From: Strix aluco
Lineage: Eukaryota > Chordata > Aves > Strigiformes > Strigidae
NCBI RefSeq assembly: GCF_031877795.1
Contig: NC_133943.1
Coordinates: 10,719,001 to 10,783,000 of the forward strand
Reading direction: 5' to 3'
Length of the DNA: 64,000 nucleotides
Part shown: positions 26,451 through 39,440 of the stretch, in pieces
Numbering within the stretch: the first letter of the stretch is position 1
How the letters are laid out: the number at the start of each line of letters is the position of its first letter
Notes under the pieces: generated by a model
Told to the model about the DNA's origin: nothing
What the model saw: only the letters and a program-made list of their open reading frames with translations
Databases searched by the model: none
Program-made: the position numbers and the translations under genes

Positions 26451-28912
26451 AATTCAACTCTGTTAGTGGGTAAGTGACCCCTCCATAGTTTAGATAATTA
26501 GAGCTAGTTGAAATTTTCCACTTAAAATACTTTTATTTCTATTTAAAATGACCCTTTGGAAAACAACCAAAATATCCTCAGGAGATGTGGGTTTTCTTTG
26601 TCAAAATCTAACCTTCACAATTTTTTTGCATTGCCAATATCAGGAAAGAAAATAATCTCATTTATTTATTGACATTTTATTTACTTGACCACTCTCTAAC
26701 TTTCCAAAATTGGCCAGATTTGGAACATTCATCAAATGTGAAACAGGAGAAAGGAAATGATCTAAACACCATCCATTTTGTGATGTGGAATAACAAAAAA
26801 GGACAAAAGAAGATGAAGTATTAAGTCCATGGCATTCCAAATCTCAGAAAACTTTTTGAAATACTGAAAACATTAATTTTTCTCCTGAACTCCTCGGAAT
26901 ACAAGGAGTTTTAGGCTTTCAAAACTTCCTATAAAATTTTCTGTTTGAGAACCGCTGGGATCATAGTATAAATATAATTTCATGTAATTGATTATATGTT
27001 CAGAAAGAAAGAGACGTGTTTGAATGCATTGTAAAGGTGGAAGTTTTCTTCTGTTAAACAGAAGGGGGAAAAAAATGTTATCACAGAGGCTGCTTGGTGT
27101 GGGACTAGGGTCTGTTCGGGGCATGCAGCTTTTTATAGCAGTCACTGGAGTCAATGGGTGACTTGTAGCAGGGACCTAGGAGAGGAATGGAGACACCTGG
27201 CTGGTGCATTTTGAAGCCATATGCCAAACAGAAAAGAAACACGTCCCTTGCTTCCCCCCAGTGCTCAATCCTCACCCAAAAGCTTGACCCCCATGCCACT
27301 TTTTGCCCTTTTTCTTGCACCTTTGCACCTTTGGTTGGACTCACAAGCTTCTTCAGATCTCCTAGCTCATCCCCCAGTTACACTATCCTCTCTGTTATAT
27401 TACTGGAAAAAAACATTTACATCTTCTTCGTGGCTCAGTGCCTTTGGAAGATTTTTTTGCCCCTTCATTTTTCTTATCACCAGGAGTAAAAGGGAATCCA
27501 GCAGTGCCTCAGCACTGCTCAAAAAGGATGTTTGCCAAGTGAGACATTTCCTACCAGTGGCTGGCAGACAGCCCTCACTGCCGTGCCACGCAGTCCCCAC
27601 TGATAAGACCAGCACCGCTCAGGCCAGTGGGTAGCTCGATACTTTCACCTCTGACACCACTGAGCTGTAGGGAAGCCCCTGCTTCCCAGCCCCTGGAGAC
27701 TTTCTGACCAACCCAAGGCATTTAGGGAACATCTGTAAACTAATCCAGATTTGTCAGTAAAGTTTTGTTCATAGTTCCCCTCTAACCAAGGAAAGACCAA
27801 ATGCAAGCCCAGCTTGATGCCAGAACAAAGTGATTCAGATGAGTCCAAATTCCCAGCGGCACGAAGCATCGGCACCATCAGCAGATGACACAGCAGCTCG
27901 CCGCGACTTTCACTATCTGATCAGACAATTTCTTAATCAGCAGAGACAGTGCTCACTGTCAGAAAAATGTCATATGAATCAGCTTTCATCTGCAGAGAAC
28001 AGGTTCTGCTTTTGCAAAACTAATGGGTGTCCAGTTGTTTTCCATATTCATCGTGCCGTACAGCACTTTCTTGCCGTTCCCAGGCTCTCCCGGCCCTCGT
28101 GGCTGCAGAGGCTCAGCACGCAAATGCAAACTAGGTTTCAGCAAGGGAAATCAAAGCTAGCCAGGGCAAAATGACTCTTGGAAGTGGAAGCTTGATATTC
28201 AAGCACAGTGAGAATGTTGTGATTATAAGCACCTGAATCGGCTTTTTTAATACTTCAGCAATAGATGTGAAACATACAACTTCTTATTTAAAAGAAGGGA
28301 GTTTTTCAAGTAACAGATTTGGTATTAGAAGAGTAATACATGCCAATAATTTCCATAATAAACATCCTCCATTTAGAATTAGGAGTAGAAACTGTCAGCT
28401 TAGTTAACATAAAATTAAGACATGATTTCTCAACTCCTCATGAGCTTTGTATTCTGCTGAAGTAGTTTATGAACCACTTTTACCTCTAATAAAATACATG
28501 TATTTGCATATCACGACCACAAGAGAGAGCTTTAGTGTTGGATGTCGTGCACTGCCATGGCAGATGATTCAGGCAGTTCAGTACCCCGGTATTTTCAACT
28601 GGCACTTTTTAAGAATGTTGAGGATACCAAAGCAAAACATCTAATACAGACAACAAAACAATTCCCCATTTCCCACAATACAGGCAGCCTCCATGTGTTC
28701 TGAAGCACAAGTGTTTGAGGGGCAGGTTTTCAAAACTGTGACATTTAGAAACTGCCACTTTTTGCCCAGCAGAACAAGTTCCTCTGAAAACCTGATCCTA
28801 AAAATTTATGAGCAGCCTCAAGAAGATGAGATTTGATGGGATGTTTCCAAAAAGAAGGTGTGACATCCATTTTAGCTCTGTCTTTACAGACTGGGCTGGG
28901 TGATATAATCTT
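26451..28912. other. Gene-free intergenic DNA
   Basis: AT-rich desert. An open frame of 137 codons (+, 27221-27634) has no recognisable domain. The words CACTGGAGTCAATGGGTGAC near 27145 may be another worn copy of the ancient repeat. Nothing else. Confidence 0.55.
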
Positions 28913-28986
28913 CTATATAACCTTACATATAAAATTTGTATATAGCCATATATAAGTGTGTGTGTGTATATGTATGGATGTATATC
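28913..28986. repeat. TA/TG-rich simple sequence
   Basis: TATA-type runs surround a (GT)n block at 28956-28968, followed by ATGTATGGATGTATA. Confidence 0.8.
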
Positions 28987-29820
28987 CAATCTTTTCCCTA
29001 CACCACCCTTCTCTGCTTAAACAGCTTCCCAGTTCTGGCCTGCTAAGCATCTAGTCTCATTCCATTCAAATCCTTACCCAAGACTAATTTCTCCCATGAT
29101 ATCCATAAGGACTTTAATAATAATGATTATGCTGCAGTCCAACCATCTCAAGCTCTCCACCCATCTCCTCCCTATTGTGTATTGCCTTCCACTCATTTTC
29201 TCCCAGATAAAACAAACTCTTGAGGGCAGAGACCTGCTGGCTCTTCTAGTCTTCTTCTGGGTGTTGTAAAAGTAATAAAGCAATATCACACATAAAGCAC
29301 AGTATTCAAATGATACTGAGTCAGATGTAAATGAGGAAAAGCAGGTCATTCAGAGTTACCTCACCATGAAGTGTCTAGGTGCATTGCATTCCTGCAGCTT
29401 CCCGGATATGGTATGTAATGAAAATAGTGAATAATCCTGTGTGTGTATTATACCTTTCATCCCAAAGAGTACTCAATTACTTTACTAATTGACTGTGCAA
29501 AGTGTCTGCATGCGAGCTTCTTTGCTCGTAAGAAAAATGCAGCCAGAGTGCCGGCAGAAGCACAGGGCCAGCATGATTCCCAGAAAGTCTTGAGACAAAA
29601 ATCAGGGGCTGTGGGGAAAGCAGAACAGAGGAGGAAAATGAGAGATTTTGAGATGACCTTTAGCTTGATATTTCTCTGCCTTTGCCCAGTTTCAGCAGAA
29701 CAACTGTTTGATTGTGTGCAAGACGTACATTTGCACAGTCACCATTAAACAGACCACATCTGCAGGAGCTGATGAGATACTGGAAGTTGCTCCTTCCCTT
29801 TCCACTAAAATAAGAGGCCT
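28987..29820. other. Gene-free intergenic DNA
   Basis: Mixed AT-rich sequence with no recognisable feature. Confidence 0.6.
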
Positions 29821-29881
29821 GGGCCTGATCCTGAAACATGCTGAGCACTTACAATTCCCTTGGATTCAGCAGGACCAGCCC
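29821..29881. repeat. Ancient amniote interspersed repeat fragment
   Basis: GGGCCTGATCCTGAAACATG, CTGAGCACTTACAATTCCCT and TGGATTCAGCAGGACCAGCC closely follow the old repeat with GCTGAGCACCTNCAACTCCC and ATTGACTTCAATGGGAG. This is the best-preserved copy in the window. Confidence 0.55.
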
Positions 29882-30149
29882 TAACTGTAGCTCTTGAAAT
29901 ACCACACTACAGAGAGTATTGGCAAAGGTTGTTACTTGCTATAGCTATGTATTCATTTGTTTTTAAAACATATCCCCTGGATGTTTCTGAGTTACTTTTT
30001 TTTATATCATTGACTATTTTTAACTAACACCTCAAAAAGTTTCCTTAAACTAGCAGTGGCCTATTACGCATCCAGAAATATGAGAACAGCAAAACCTGTC
30101 CCTAGATAGAACATTTTTTCAATACCAAAGCACCTGATGATGTAAGTGA

Positions 30150-30262
30150 TTTTACTATCTGTCTTACAAACAGGGAAACTGAGGCACAGAAAGTGAAACA
30201 ACATATACAAAGCAAATCATCTGCTAAAAGCAGACCAACCACCCAGGGTCAACACCAGCTTT
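30150..30262 (+). repeat. MIR/CORE-SINE-like ancient fragment
   Basis: ACAGGGAAACTGAGGCACAG, AAAGTGAAACAACATATACA and a downstream CCAACCACCCAGGGTCAACA follow the order of the conserved CORE/MIR SINE segment (fraction-type words GGAAACTGAGGCACAGAGAG and CCCAAGGTCACAC). The second half is degraded. Recognition is from memory of the family, not alignment. Confidence 0.55.
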
Positions 30263-31225
30263 TGAAAAGATGTGCTTGTTCCAAACATGTAGACTACCTG
30301 TGGTTGCTTCAGAAAGTGACTCCATCTGTTGCTCGAGTCCTACTTACAGTAATGGGATTTTGAATAGTTAAAGGAATCTGTGCTCACAGATCTTGTTGTA
30401 AGCATGGAGCCAGATATATCCTCTCATTTTATAACATGCATATGCATCTTCTAACAGGCATTGTCTATCTCTTCATCTGTACCACACTCATCAGATTAAA
30501 CTATCGGAAACTTCTTTTTCCCCCAAGAGATCATAAAAGTTTCAGCATTTACTCAAAATGTTTTGTCATGTTTTCAATTTGACAGACTGTGCAATGGCTC
30601 CAAAGATAACACAGCAGCTGCCAGTGCTTCTCCTGTGTTGATCTGAATTGTAGATGCCTGTCTACAATGGCATGTTTCCTCAGTAGTTTTAGATACTCTG
30701 AAACAGAATTTTCCAGTCTTCTCAAATATGTAAGATACGGGATGGCCAGCAGCTATTCAGGTTACACAACAGTGACATTTTTGAAAGCCGAGAAGAGGCA
30801 AAACAACAGTCCTTGTAGTGCACAGCCTCCAGCAGAGCCCTCCTCCAAAGCCCCTTTGGTTTCCTCACCTGTATACTCTGCTCAAAGCCCTGAATTAGCT
30901 GTTTGCTACCCATACTTGCTTTGCCTCCTTTCTTGCTCTCAAAAGCTATGGTTTTGCTCATCCCTGTGGCTTTTGCTGCTGAGGCTTCTGCAGGAGACTT
31001 GTGGCCTCGAGACAAGGCTCTCTAGCACAGTCTCTTTCCAAAGACATCTGGGAGTGGGATGCTCAGAGGATGACACGTCAAGAGCCAGAACTGCCTGAGA
31101 CATTTTCTTCTGCTTCCTATCCCCATATAACTGCCCAGTAATTTCTCCAGTTCCTGGAAGTCCTGCCATTGTATGGAAAGGGACTGTTTTCATTTATACA
31201 TCTCTGGTGCAGGCAGTTCAGCGCG
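30263..31225. other. Gene-free intergenic DNA
   Basis: Contains an unremarkable 143-codon plus-strand open frame (30667-31098) rich in Ser, Leu and Cys, with no domain I recognise. No repeat or RNA is seen. Confidence 0.55.
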
Positions 31226-31239
31226 GAGGCAGAGGGCAG
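31226..31239 (+). promoter_or_regulatory. CTCF-like site, plus orientation
   Basis: GAGGCAGAGGGCAG matches all of the last eleven positions of the consensus CCASYAGRKGGCRS, that is, the core SYAGRKGGCRS. Only the first three positions differ. Surrounding sequence is locally GC-rich. Occupancy is unknown. Confidence 0.38.
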
Positions 31240-32584
31240 GGTGCAACAGTAATTTACACACTATAAACTTTTGTAGGTTTTATTCACCTCATTGGTCTGG
31301 TATTAAACAGCATCGCGTGGCAACTGTGTAAGCTGGGAGCAACGGTGCCGGCTGTTGACTCGATGCATGCTCTGCCACGCAGGAGTTTACACCTTCCTTC
31401 CCTGTCAGCTGTGGCAGAGCAGCAGACAGCGGGGAGAGCCGCTGAGCGGAGGAGAAGCTTGTGATGGAAAAGAGATGGGAGCAGCACATCCACCACATCA
31501 TCAGTCTTATATTTATTAATCTAATACTTAAAACTGCTAGGAGCTGTACGATGTAGCTATCTACACACAAAGATGCAGTCCTTGCCAAAAAACCAAAACT
31601 ACACAGAATCTGCCAGGAATTGATGAAGGTAAAGGAAGAGCCCATTAGGATGCATAAGACAGGGCCTTGTATGAAAAATATCTCAGCATAAGTCTTTCCT
31701 GATAAGTGAAAAAACACATGAGAATAGCAGTATTTTGTCCTCTATCTGAGGGCTGTAGACTGTGTTTGAAATGGGAGTCTAGAGAGGTAAAGAAAGTGTG
31801 ATTCAGACTATTTATCCAAATCCCACAGGGTACACAGTGATTCACTTTCAGAGAATCCATGTATTGATTCTTTTGTCCCATGTGTAACACACAGAGCTTA
31901 ATAACAAGGCTAGAAAAATAAAAGCAGAAGCAAAACAGGCTTCATTAAGGGGCATCATCAGAGGAGGAAACCTGCAGAGGAGATGCAGAGCTTTAACATC
32001 TGCCAAAAACAGTGCAAAATTTCCTGCTGGAAAGGCTCCTGCTCCAGCAACTGCAGTTCCTGATGGGGTCATTCCTCTCCAGTTCCCCTTGAATTCCCAT
32101 GGAGAAAGGTCCCAAGAAACACTGTCCTCACTTAGCTGATTAGAATTGTCTGTGTGAGTTGTAGATGATCTTTTCAGAATTTGATTTTGTCCAGTAGCAC
32201 ATATAATGAGTTAATCCATCGGCATAGGCTTTATGCTTTTTTTGCCTGTCATATCCTAGTTAGCACCAGAGGGTTCTTTTGTGAACCCTGAAGATATTCT
32301 TGCCTAGAAGAAACTGCACTGGATAAGTGTATTTTTTTTATTTTAAGCAACAAAAGGGAAAATGTTCAAGCATTATTAACAGCTCAGCCTTTTCTGGACC
32401 AGAAAACAACTCTAACGTAGAACAGCTGCATCTGCAAACAGTGTTTTTAATGCTCCTGCATTGCCTCACCTGAATAATAGCATTCAGGGCTTTGCTTCAA
32501 GACTTAATTTGTTATAGGAAGTTAAAAAAAGACACACACGCAAACAACCCTGTGGAAACTTTTGCCTACAATAAGTGTCAAGCA
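31240..32584. other. Gene-free intergenic DNA
   Basis: Mixed sequence. A 142-codon open frame on the minus strand (31289-31717) has no recognisable domain. A weak CTCF-like word lies at 32263-32276 (11 of 14), overlapping a 7-base-pair hairpin. No gene is called. Confidence 0.55.
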
Positions 32585-32965
32585 GAAGGAATGTTATTGA
32601 TCGCAATAGATTTACACCCATAATGAATTTGGCCGGCTGGTCAAAAGTCTAGTGGGTGTGTAAATGGGGAGGTGAAGTGGGGAATGACGTACGTAGTGGT
32701 TTATCTGGAGAGCGGAGCCGCAAAATGTTGTAGTTACACTTAAGTTTTATTAAAAATGCCATTCTAACGAGCCCTAGTGGCCCCAGCACATGGAAAGTGG
32801 CTTGCTGTGTTTTGAATGGCACTGAGTAACACCCCAGGGCCTTAAATCAGTTCAAGATGTGTTGGTGGCGTCTGATGTTAAGCATAGAAGGGAAATTCAA
32901 AGCAATATAGATTTAACCTAGGGACCCTTCTTTTGCCTGATGCTTATCAATAATGCAAGCGTAAG
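32585..32965. promoter_or_regulatory. Candidate conserved regulatory element
   Basis: This 380-base stretch stands out as non-repetitive and motif-dense. It has GATCGCAATAGATTTACACC, ATAATGAATTTGGCCGGC, a CRE-like AATGACGTACGTAG, TTATCTGGAGAGCGGAGC, GTTTTATTAAAAATGCC and CCTAGTGGCCCCAGC. CpGs survive here despite the AT-rich setting, which can mean selection or lack of methylation. Function is inferred. Confidence 0.38.
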
Positions 32966-32969
32966 TAAG

Positions 32970-34071
32970 AGCCAGAAGAAATTTGGTACCAAGGCAGAGT
33001 ATTATATGAATGTGTGATTTTGTTAGTAATATTTTTACTGTGAGGTTTGGATAACCAATCCAAGCAGCAAGACATTGAAACATGGACAACAAAGAGATAA
33101 AGTCAGATATTCTGTCCTGTGTATTTCTTCAGACATCACCTGATATAGTGTGCCCAGGGAAAATTAAATGGGGGAGAGGGAAAAGAAACAACTTTTTTAC
33201 AAGGCAAGTGGAGGAAGAAGAAACAGCCACAGAATGAGTGGACAGAGGAGACCTGATACACATCTCAAGTTAGAGAGGTGGTTGAAGAGAGAAAACACTA
33301 AGGACAGGGAAAAAAAGGAAAATGTGAGAGTATCACTAATCCCAACTATAAGGAACTCACATGTTTCTTTGTATTTATACACAACGCCTTGCTAAGAAAT
33401 TTAAGTGGAGTGCCAATGTCACGAAGGGTGGATAAAATGAACCCTAAGTCTTCAATCCAGGGCTGGGCTTCCAAACCTTGTCATAGCTAGGACACTTCTA
33501 CAAGAATGTCTCAATGTCTCACCTGTTTTGATGGGACAGTGAAAATTATGGTTTCAGAGGTATTACTAATGCCAAGAAGGATTTGCCAGGCATTTGGATT
33601 TCACATAAGCTGGACATATTTGCTACCTGTCAGAATCAAACCTTTGCATTCGAGATTCTGGTATGAAAACAAGAAGACCAAGGTGCACCTCTAATGCCAT
33701 ATGGATGCCGTGATGAGCTTGGATGGTTTAATTTGTCAATGGCCATAATGGCAGCAGGAACTTGAAATCTGCTGTAACCCTGAATGTCCTTTACTCTCTA
33801 TCTATGTGGTCTGGAGACAGACAACCACTGAGTCATGAACAGCAATCACTAACTTACGAGAAGCAATTAGAAGGGAACCCCAACAACCACCTAATGAAAT
33901 GCCAAGGACTTGGCACAAATACCTTTGGTGATACAATGAAGAAGGAGTCTTAAACTCTTACCTTAAGCACTGCTTGCTTCCTTCCCACACTGACAGCTTT
34001 AGCAACAACGTGACTTAGAGTGTCTAATTATAGGATAATTATTGTTGTTGCATTTGTAAAGGTCAGTCAGT
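32970..34071. other. Gene-free intergenic DNA
   Basis: AT-rich sequence with a purine-rich patch at 33165-33320. No gene, repeat or RNA is recognised. Confidence 0.6.
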
Positions 34072-34160
34072 AGGGGAATGGAGGGGAGGAGAATGGAGGG
34101 AGGAGAACCCTAAGGGAATGGAGACAAGAAAGGTGAAGAAGGAAATGGGAGGAGCAAGGA
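34072..34160. repeat. Polypurine GGA/GAA-rich tract
   Basis: Almost pure purine for about 90 bases, with near-repeats of a 14-base GAATGGAGGGGAGG-like unit at the start. Such tracts can form triplex DNA. No transposon is recognised. Confidence 0.75.
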
Positions 34161-34900
34161 CTTTCATGGACTTTTTGACCGAGGGAGATACAGCCTTTCT
34201 CTGTAACTGGACCACCATTTGTAGTCGTGTAACATTAATGGTTCATGCTCACTACTAAAGGCCAATCCTCTCTGGTATAAATGTGAGTTAAGATTCAGGC
34301 CATGTCTTTGCCTTTCTCCATACCTACAATGCCAAAGACTGAAGCCACTGTGGTGATATGGCCAATTACAATCCAGATAGGTCATTGCGTCTGAAACTGT
34401 TTACTTTCCTTTCCTGTTTCCACACTGCTTCAATGCAAAGGACACAGTTTCTGGGCTGAAACTTGATTTTTGCTCCTAAGATTAAGGAGAAAGTAAGAAC
34501 TTGTGAAGGGAGGAAAGACAACTCCAAAGATAGCTGGCATAAAAGGGCAGGGAAGGTGATCTCAGAAACTGAGTAGCATAGTATTACTCCCATATTCAGT
34601 GACTACCATCTAAGAAAGCAGAGAACATAGTTCAGATTGATAAATTCAATCTCCTTTCAAATCCACAAGAAAGAAATCAGCCATTCTACAGACACACTGA
34701 TGATCTTGTTGCTCTTTTTCCCATTTGAGCCTCCCGCCATTTTTTGACACAGAAGTGGGTACCACCAAGCGGAGGATCACCCATTCTTTTCAGCACATTT
34801 GCATTTGAGTCTGTGAAGGGAAGACTAACATTTGTCACCCAGGTACTGAGGGCATCCTGTAAACTATAGTATATTCTTAAACACTATGTCATCACCAGCA

Positions 34901-34923
34901 AGTAAGTAAATAAATAAATAAAT
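34901..34923. repeat. AAAT/GTAA microsatellite
   Basis: Two GTAA-type units are followed by four AAAT units. Confidence 0.9.
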
Positions 34924-37900
34924 CTGTGCAGAGATGCTGATCTACATCCACCTCAAGAGCTTCACTTTTCAGTAGGAGAAAACATGAAGCAAGACTGCAA
35001 CTAGCAGAAAGGAATACTTGGATTCAGGTAGTCATCAGGACAGAAGTAGGAGATATTATGTGGACTCCTATCCCTTGTACGAATAATTGCCTGATCCTAG
35101 AACAAAAATTAATTTATTTAGTGGCTATAACAAAATCATTGGCAGTAATAGTGTTGTCAGAAATATTGAACTTGTCTTGTGCAAATGGGATTGGCACACC
35201 TAATTTATTTTTTGTAAGACTTCAAAGAAAATAGGTCAAATTTCCTCACTGCAATTAGTTCAACTTAATATATGCATTTTTGATCTGTTAGAATATTATT
35301 ATACTTTTCTAAATTATCCTCATTTCATTGAAACTGGCAAGATATGAAAGTATGGATCTGAACCTAACTGAGGTTCTCCAGGAAATTGTCTTGTTATAAG
35401 CATGTGAGGTGACAGCCAAGGCAAGTAAGTCCATTGCTGGTGAGCCAACGCAACTTCTTTACTCCTGCTGTATTCATTTAGTATTTCTGTCACTTCCACA
35501 CTAGTAGAATGAAAAAGCTTTCTAAAAAAGGAATTAGATAGATTTTAGATTTGTCAAAAATAAATTGAACATTAGTTTAGCTTGAATCCATCTATATGAT
35601 TTTAGCACCCTGTAGGATCCGTTTCCTAAACACAGAGAAAATTCAGGGCATGGTCACAGAACACTATTCAAAGTAGCTGATTTCAGAGCACCATAGGAAT
35701 TGACATTAATAAGAATTATTAGATCAATCAGACATAAATCCTAGCCCTGCTGTTTTCCTCTTCAGGCATCCTAAACATTATTCCTAATTGCAACTGCATT
35801 TCTAAGGACATTCCTAACCTTCAGCATTGAATTATATTACACAAGTAAAGAGGAGAAATCATCTCCACAATATGATGAGAAAGGAAAGCTTTCAAGGTAG
35901 AATTTAAAGGGCTAAAATGACTCAGTGGGAAGAGGAACAAAAGAGTTCTGGATAGATTGGTCAAGTCAAGGAGAGAAAAACTTATTTTCAACTCTAATGG
36001 TTCATGGGAAAGGTAAAGGAATGAGACCTAAAATGGAGAAATAAACTGAATATATATGTATGAAGAGGATAAACCAAGGGTATTAGAACTCTAGGTGAGA
36101 TACAAGTATCCTCGTTTTCAAATATCAGAAGCTATTTATCAAAAGATGATAATTTTTTGTGGTTGGAAAAGGTTTTACAAGTAAGAGATATTTACAGATG
36201 TGATCTTACAGATAAAACTGTAGGGGAGGGAGATCGTAACCTATGTTTGGCATTTCTGAGTCCACTTCAGTGTTGTCCCTTGGTACCCCCATGTGTGTGT
36301 CTAAGGAGGGAAAGGGAAAGAGTAAATGATCCAGGTAAACAAGCATGTTGTGCAACACTGCATCTGGAAAACTGTGTCAGCCTTTAACTTGTTTAACTGG
36401 CCCTCCTATGGCAATAACACATCATTACTGTTTTCCGGTGTTTATTAATGTCATTTTTATGGTTTATTTGTAGCAAGGTTCAAATTCCATGCAAATAGAT
36501 ATTTAAAAAAATCAGGGGGTTCATAGCCTTCATTATTATATATTGTAACAAGGAGATTGCATTGGATATGAATGGGGCAGAGAAAGAGGCTAATGGAGCA
36601 GCATTTTGAATAGATTTGTGGTCTTACACAGGATCCCTACCTCATCAAATTCCCTGAAATCCCATAGCTACCAAAATAAACATTCCAGTCAAACCTGCCA
36701 TTTCAGACTAAAGATGCTCAGTTCTGCTGCACTAAGGATTTTTCTCTATGCCAAAATGGTCAACATACTCTGAAGAAAATTGGTGGAGATTCATTCCCAA
36801 GCGTGGTCAAATGTCCAGGACTTCTCAGAATTAGTAGTCATCACTCCTTTAATAATAGTGTGCAAGACAAAACTGTAATTCCCAAGCCACTCCTGGCCTG
36901 CTGGCACAGACAGACTGCAGCATGCAGTAATGTGATTCTTCTGTTCCCTCCGAGGGAAAGGATGCAGAAGACTCAAGCATCCCAAATGACTAAGCACCCA
37001 CCAAAAAGAAAAACTGGATGGTTAGTCATGAAACTGAGAGAGCAATCATTCACTGAATGGCAAGAAAACTGTTTTCCTGAGCTCAGACTTAATATCCAAG
37101 CCTTGTAGAGAGCCAATAGGGAGCTCTCTGCCATTTTTTCCCTTTTTTTTTTCTTCCTCTCATGGAGTCTGAAATATGAATATATGCATGTCATCTTCTG
37201 CATGTAAATCAGTATAAAAAACTCACTCTAAGGATGCTCTTTCTCTACAGGAATTCAAAAAGAAGCATTTAAAAGGTGTTATATTTGATTTAATTTGAAC
37301 CAATATAATCAGTGAGTTCTCCAAATACCTAGGAGAGGATACTGAGGCTTTTTTTCCCCTTAGATGACTCACAACAGAATTTCAGTGATAAGTTCTCAGT
37401 CCATAGGTTGACCACGGTCTGGTTTCATACATAAAATCCAAGCCTCAAAGTGGGAATAGGTTATGAGAGGATTTAACAAGTGACACTTGTTACTGGTATG
37501 AACATTCATCATTGCATCCCAAAGGGACAGTCTTGCTGCAAAACTTGTTTCTCCTTTTATTCTTCTCATTACAGTTAAAGGAGGAACAATGTATTTATGG
37601 AGCTTTCTTCACAGCTAGAGCAGTCTGTAGTACTGGTTCTTGGCAATAAGACTTAGTCAGAACAGGTAGGGGGAACGGGCAGGGCAAATTCTGCTGGGGA
37701 GGACATCTCTAAGACTGTAAATTGATTTCCAGGGAGGTTTCTTCCTTCTAGTTTCATAGCTCAGTTTGGTCAGAAGACTGAAACTACATAGGTGTTATTG
37801 TGGGATAGGGGTTTTCACTATAGTCTAGAGAACAGCTTGAAAATTCAACAGAAAGGTTTGCTACATCCTAAAAACTTGGATAGCTGGGAATTTTGGTTTA

Positions 37901-38683
37901 GCAATTCTAGTCATTATTTTAGATCTTCTTCTTTTAGAAGTTTACTTCAGGTTTAAAAGCTCATTTCAGTCTGAGGACCTCAATATAGGAAAGGAGCTAA
38001 TTTTAGGCTAGACCCTAATACTGATAGAGATCTGTCAACATATCCTTAGACTAAAAGCTACCAAGTTTGGCAAGTGAAACTATTATATTTTGTTATGACA
38101 TTTTCAGTTTCCCTTTTTGGGTTACTTGAGATATCTTTGAACTTGCAGATCTTCACATACCGCTTTCAATCTGTCTTCAGTGAAAGAGGTGCTCTCAGCT
38201 GGCAGGGAGAAGATGCACTTTGACCTTATGATAGCTGAATATGAGAGTTAAGATCAGGTTTGTCCTGTTGTTTCTTGTTAAGAAATCACATTTCTGTTTC
38301 TATCAATATTCTCTGTGCCTCTTCCCAGTTACCTGCCAGATCACTCAACAGAATATTTGACTGTAGCAAGCAAAAAGGATCAGAATGCAGACAATGGAAA
38401 CAGGCTGAGGATTTTCAGTCATGCCTCTCAGGTATGTTATGCTCACCTGGTCTGTCTGAAGGCTGCATCATTCCAAAGGCAGAGATTTGTAAATGCCTGT
38501 TTCCTCACAGACAAGTACGGGAGGCTCACAGAAGCTGTACTAACAGGACTGAGACAGGGAAAGAAAACAAGCATGCTGTAAGGCACAGTCCTGACTGTGA
38601 AGGCAAGATGACATATGTATGTCGCTTTCCTCTTAGGATGAAATGGTACTAGATCTCCTCCCAGATCATGCTTCATTCCATCA
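34924..38683. other. Gene-free intergenic DNA
   Basis: AT-rich sequence with open frames below about 100 codons and no recognisable repeat. A GGTTCAAATTCC word at 36478 resembles a tRNA B box but has no matching A box. Confidence 0.6.
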
Positions 38684-38748
38684 GCAGCCCTGCTGACTTC
38701 ACTGTGACTATTCAGTCTGGTTAGAAGACTTACAGTCTGGCCCTAATT
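38684..38748. repeat. Ancient amniote interspersed repeat fragment
   Basis: CAGCAGCCCTGCTGACTTCA, CTGTGACTATTCAGTCTGG and a trailing CTGGCCCTAATT resemble the old repeat whose usual words are CTGACTTCAATGGGACTATTC and AGGCCCTA. It is degraded. Confidence 0.42.
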
Positions 38749-39099
38749 TCTCCCCTTCTTAATTTAGGGATGGTAAAGAGACTTAGTCAAAATATCTAAA
38801 AGCCCTAGACAGTTACTACCAATTGCAACAGAAAAACTTTGCAAAAGTAGATCAAATCTGGCCCTGTTAGCCCTTGCCAGCCAATGTTTTGGCTCTGGGT
38901 ATTTCTTAAGTTCCTTTCTTGTCACTCTAAATCAGATGATTCACGCTGGTAACATGTTGTATCGCTTATCCAGTAATGCAACCTAATAAAACCCTGCTTA
39001 AAACCATTTTCCTTAAAGAACCAGAAGAATTTGTTCCTTGCAGAATCAAACCTGTGTTCTTAATAAAGGCAGATTGAATAAAACAAGCCCTGTGAAGTA

Positions 39100-39440
39100 A
39101 AGGGACTAATTTAACAGCTCGCTGATGAAAATCTGTGGCTAGCTTCCCCCTCCCTCACCCCTTGCATGAGAACAGATGGTTTAACACAAGTTTTGAATGC
39201 AAAGTTAATTAAAAAAAAAATCCATTCCTCTTACAATCCTTGGGCTAAGACTTTAAAAGTTCCCTGCTAAAGCGGAATGCCAATGCTCTTATTTTGAGCT
39301 CTGTAATAAGGAAACAGACTCATTAATGTTCTGCAATTATTGAAGTAGAGTGATGGTCATGGATTAGTCCTTGAATTGAGCGCGGCAGGCTCCCTTGGCA
39401 GCTAGACATCAGAATGGAATTTGAAAACCTCTGTTTTGTT
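39100..39440. promoter_or_regulatory. Candidate regulatory element
   Basis: A non-repetitive stretch contains GACTAATTTAACAGCTCGC, AAGTTAATTAAAA, GACTCATTAATGTTC and GCAATTATTGAAG, then GGATTAGTCCTTGAATTGAG and an unusual CpG pair in GAGCGCGGCAGGC. Motif density resembles conserved noncoding elements. No alignment was possible. Confidence 0.3.

Noticed and set aside
36474..36490. GGTTCAAATTCC resembling a tRNA B box
   Set aside because: No A box at the right distance upstream and no cloverleaf. The same applies to GGTTCAAGTCA near 52231.
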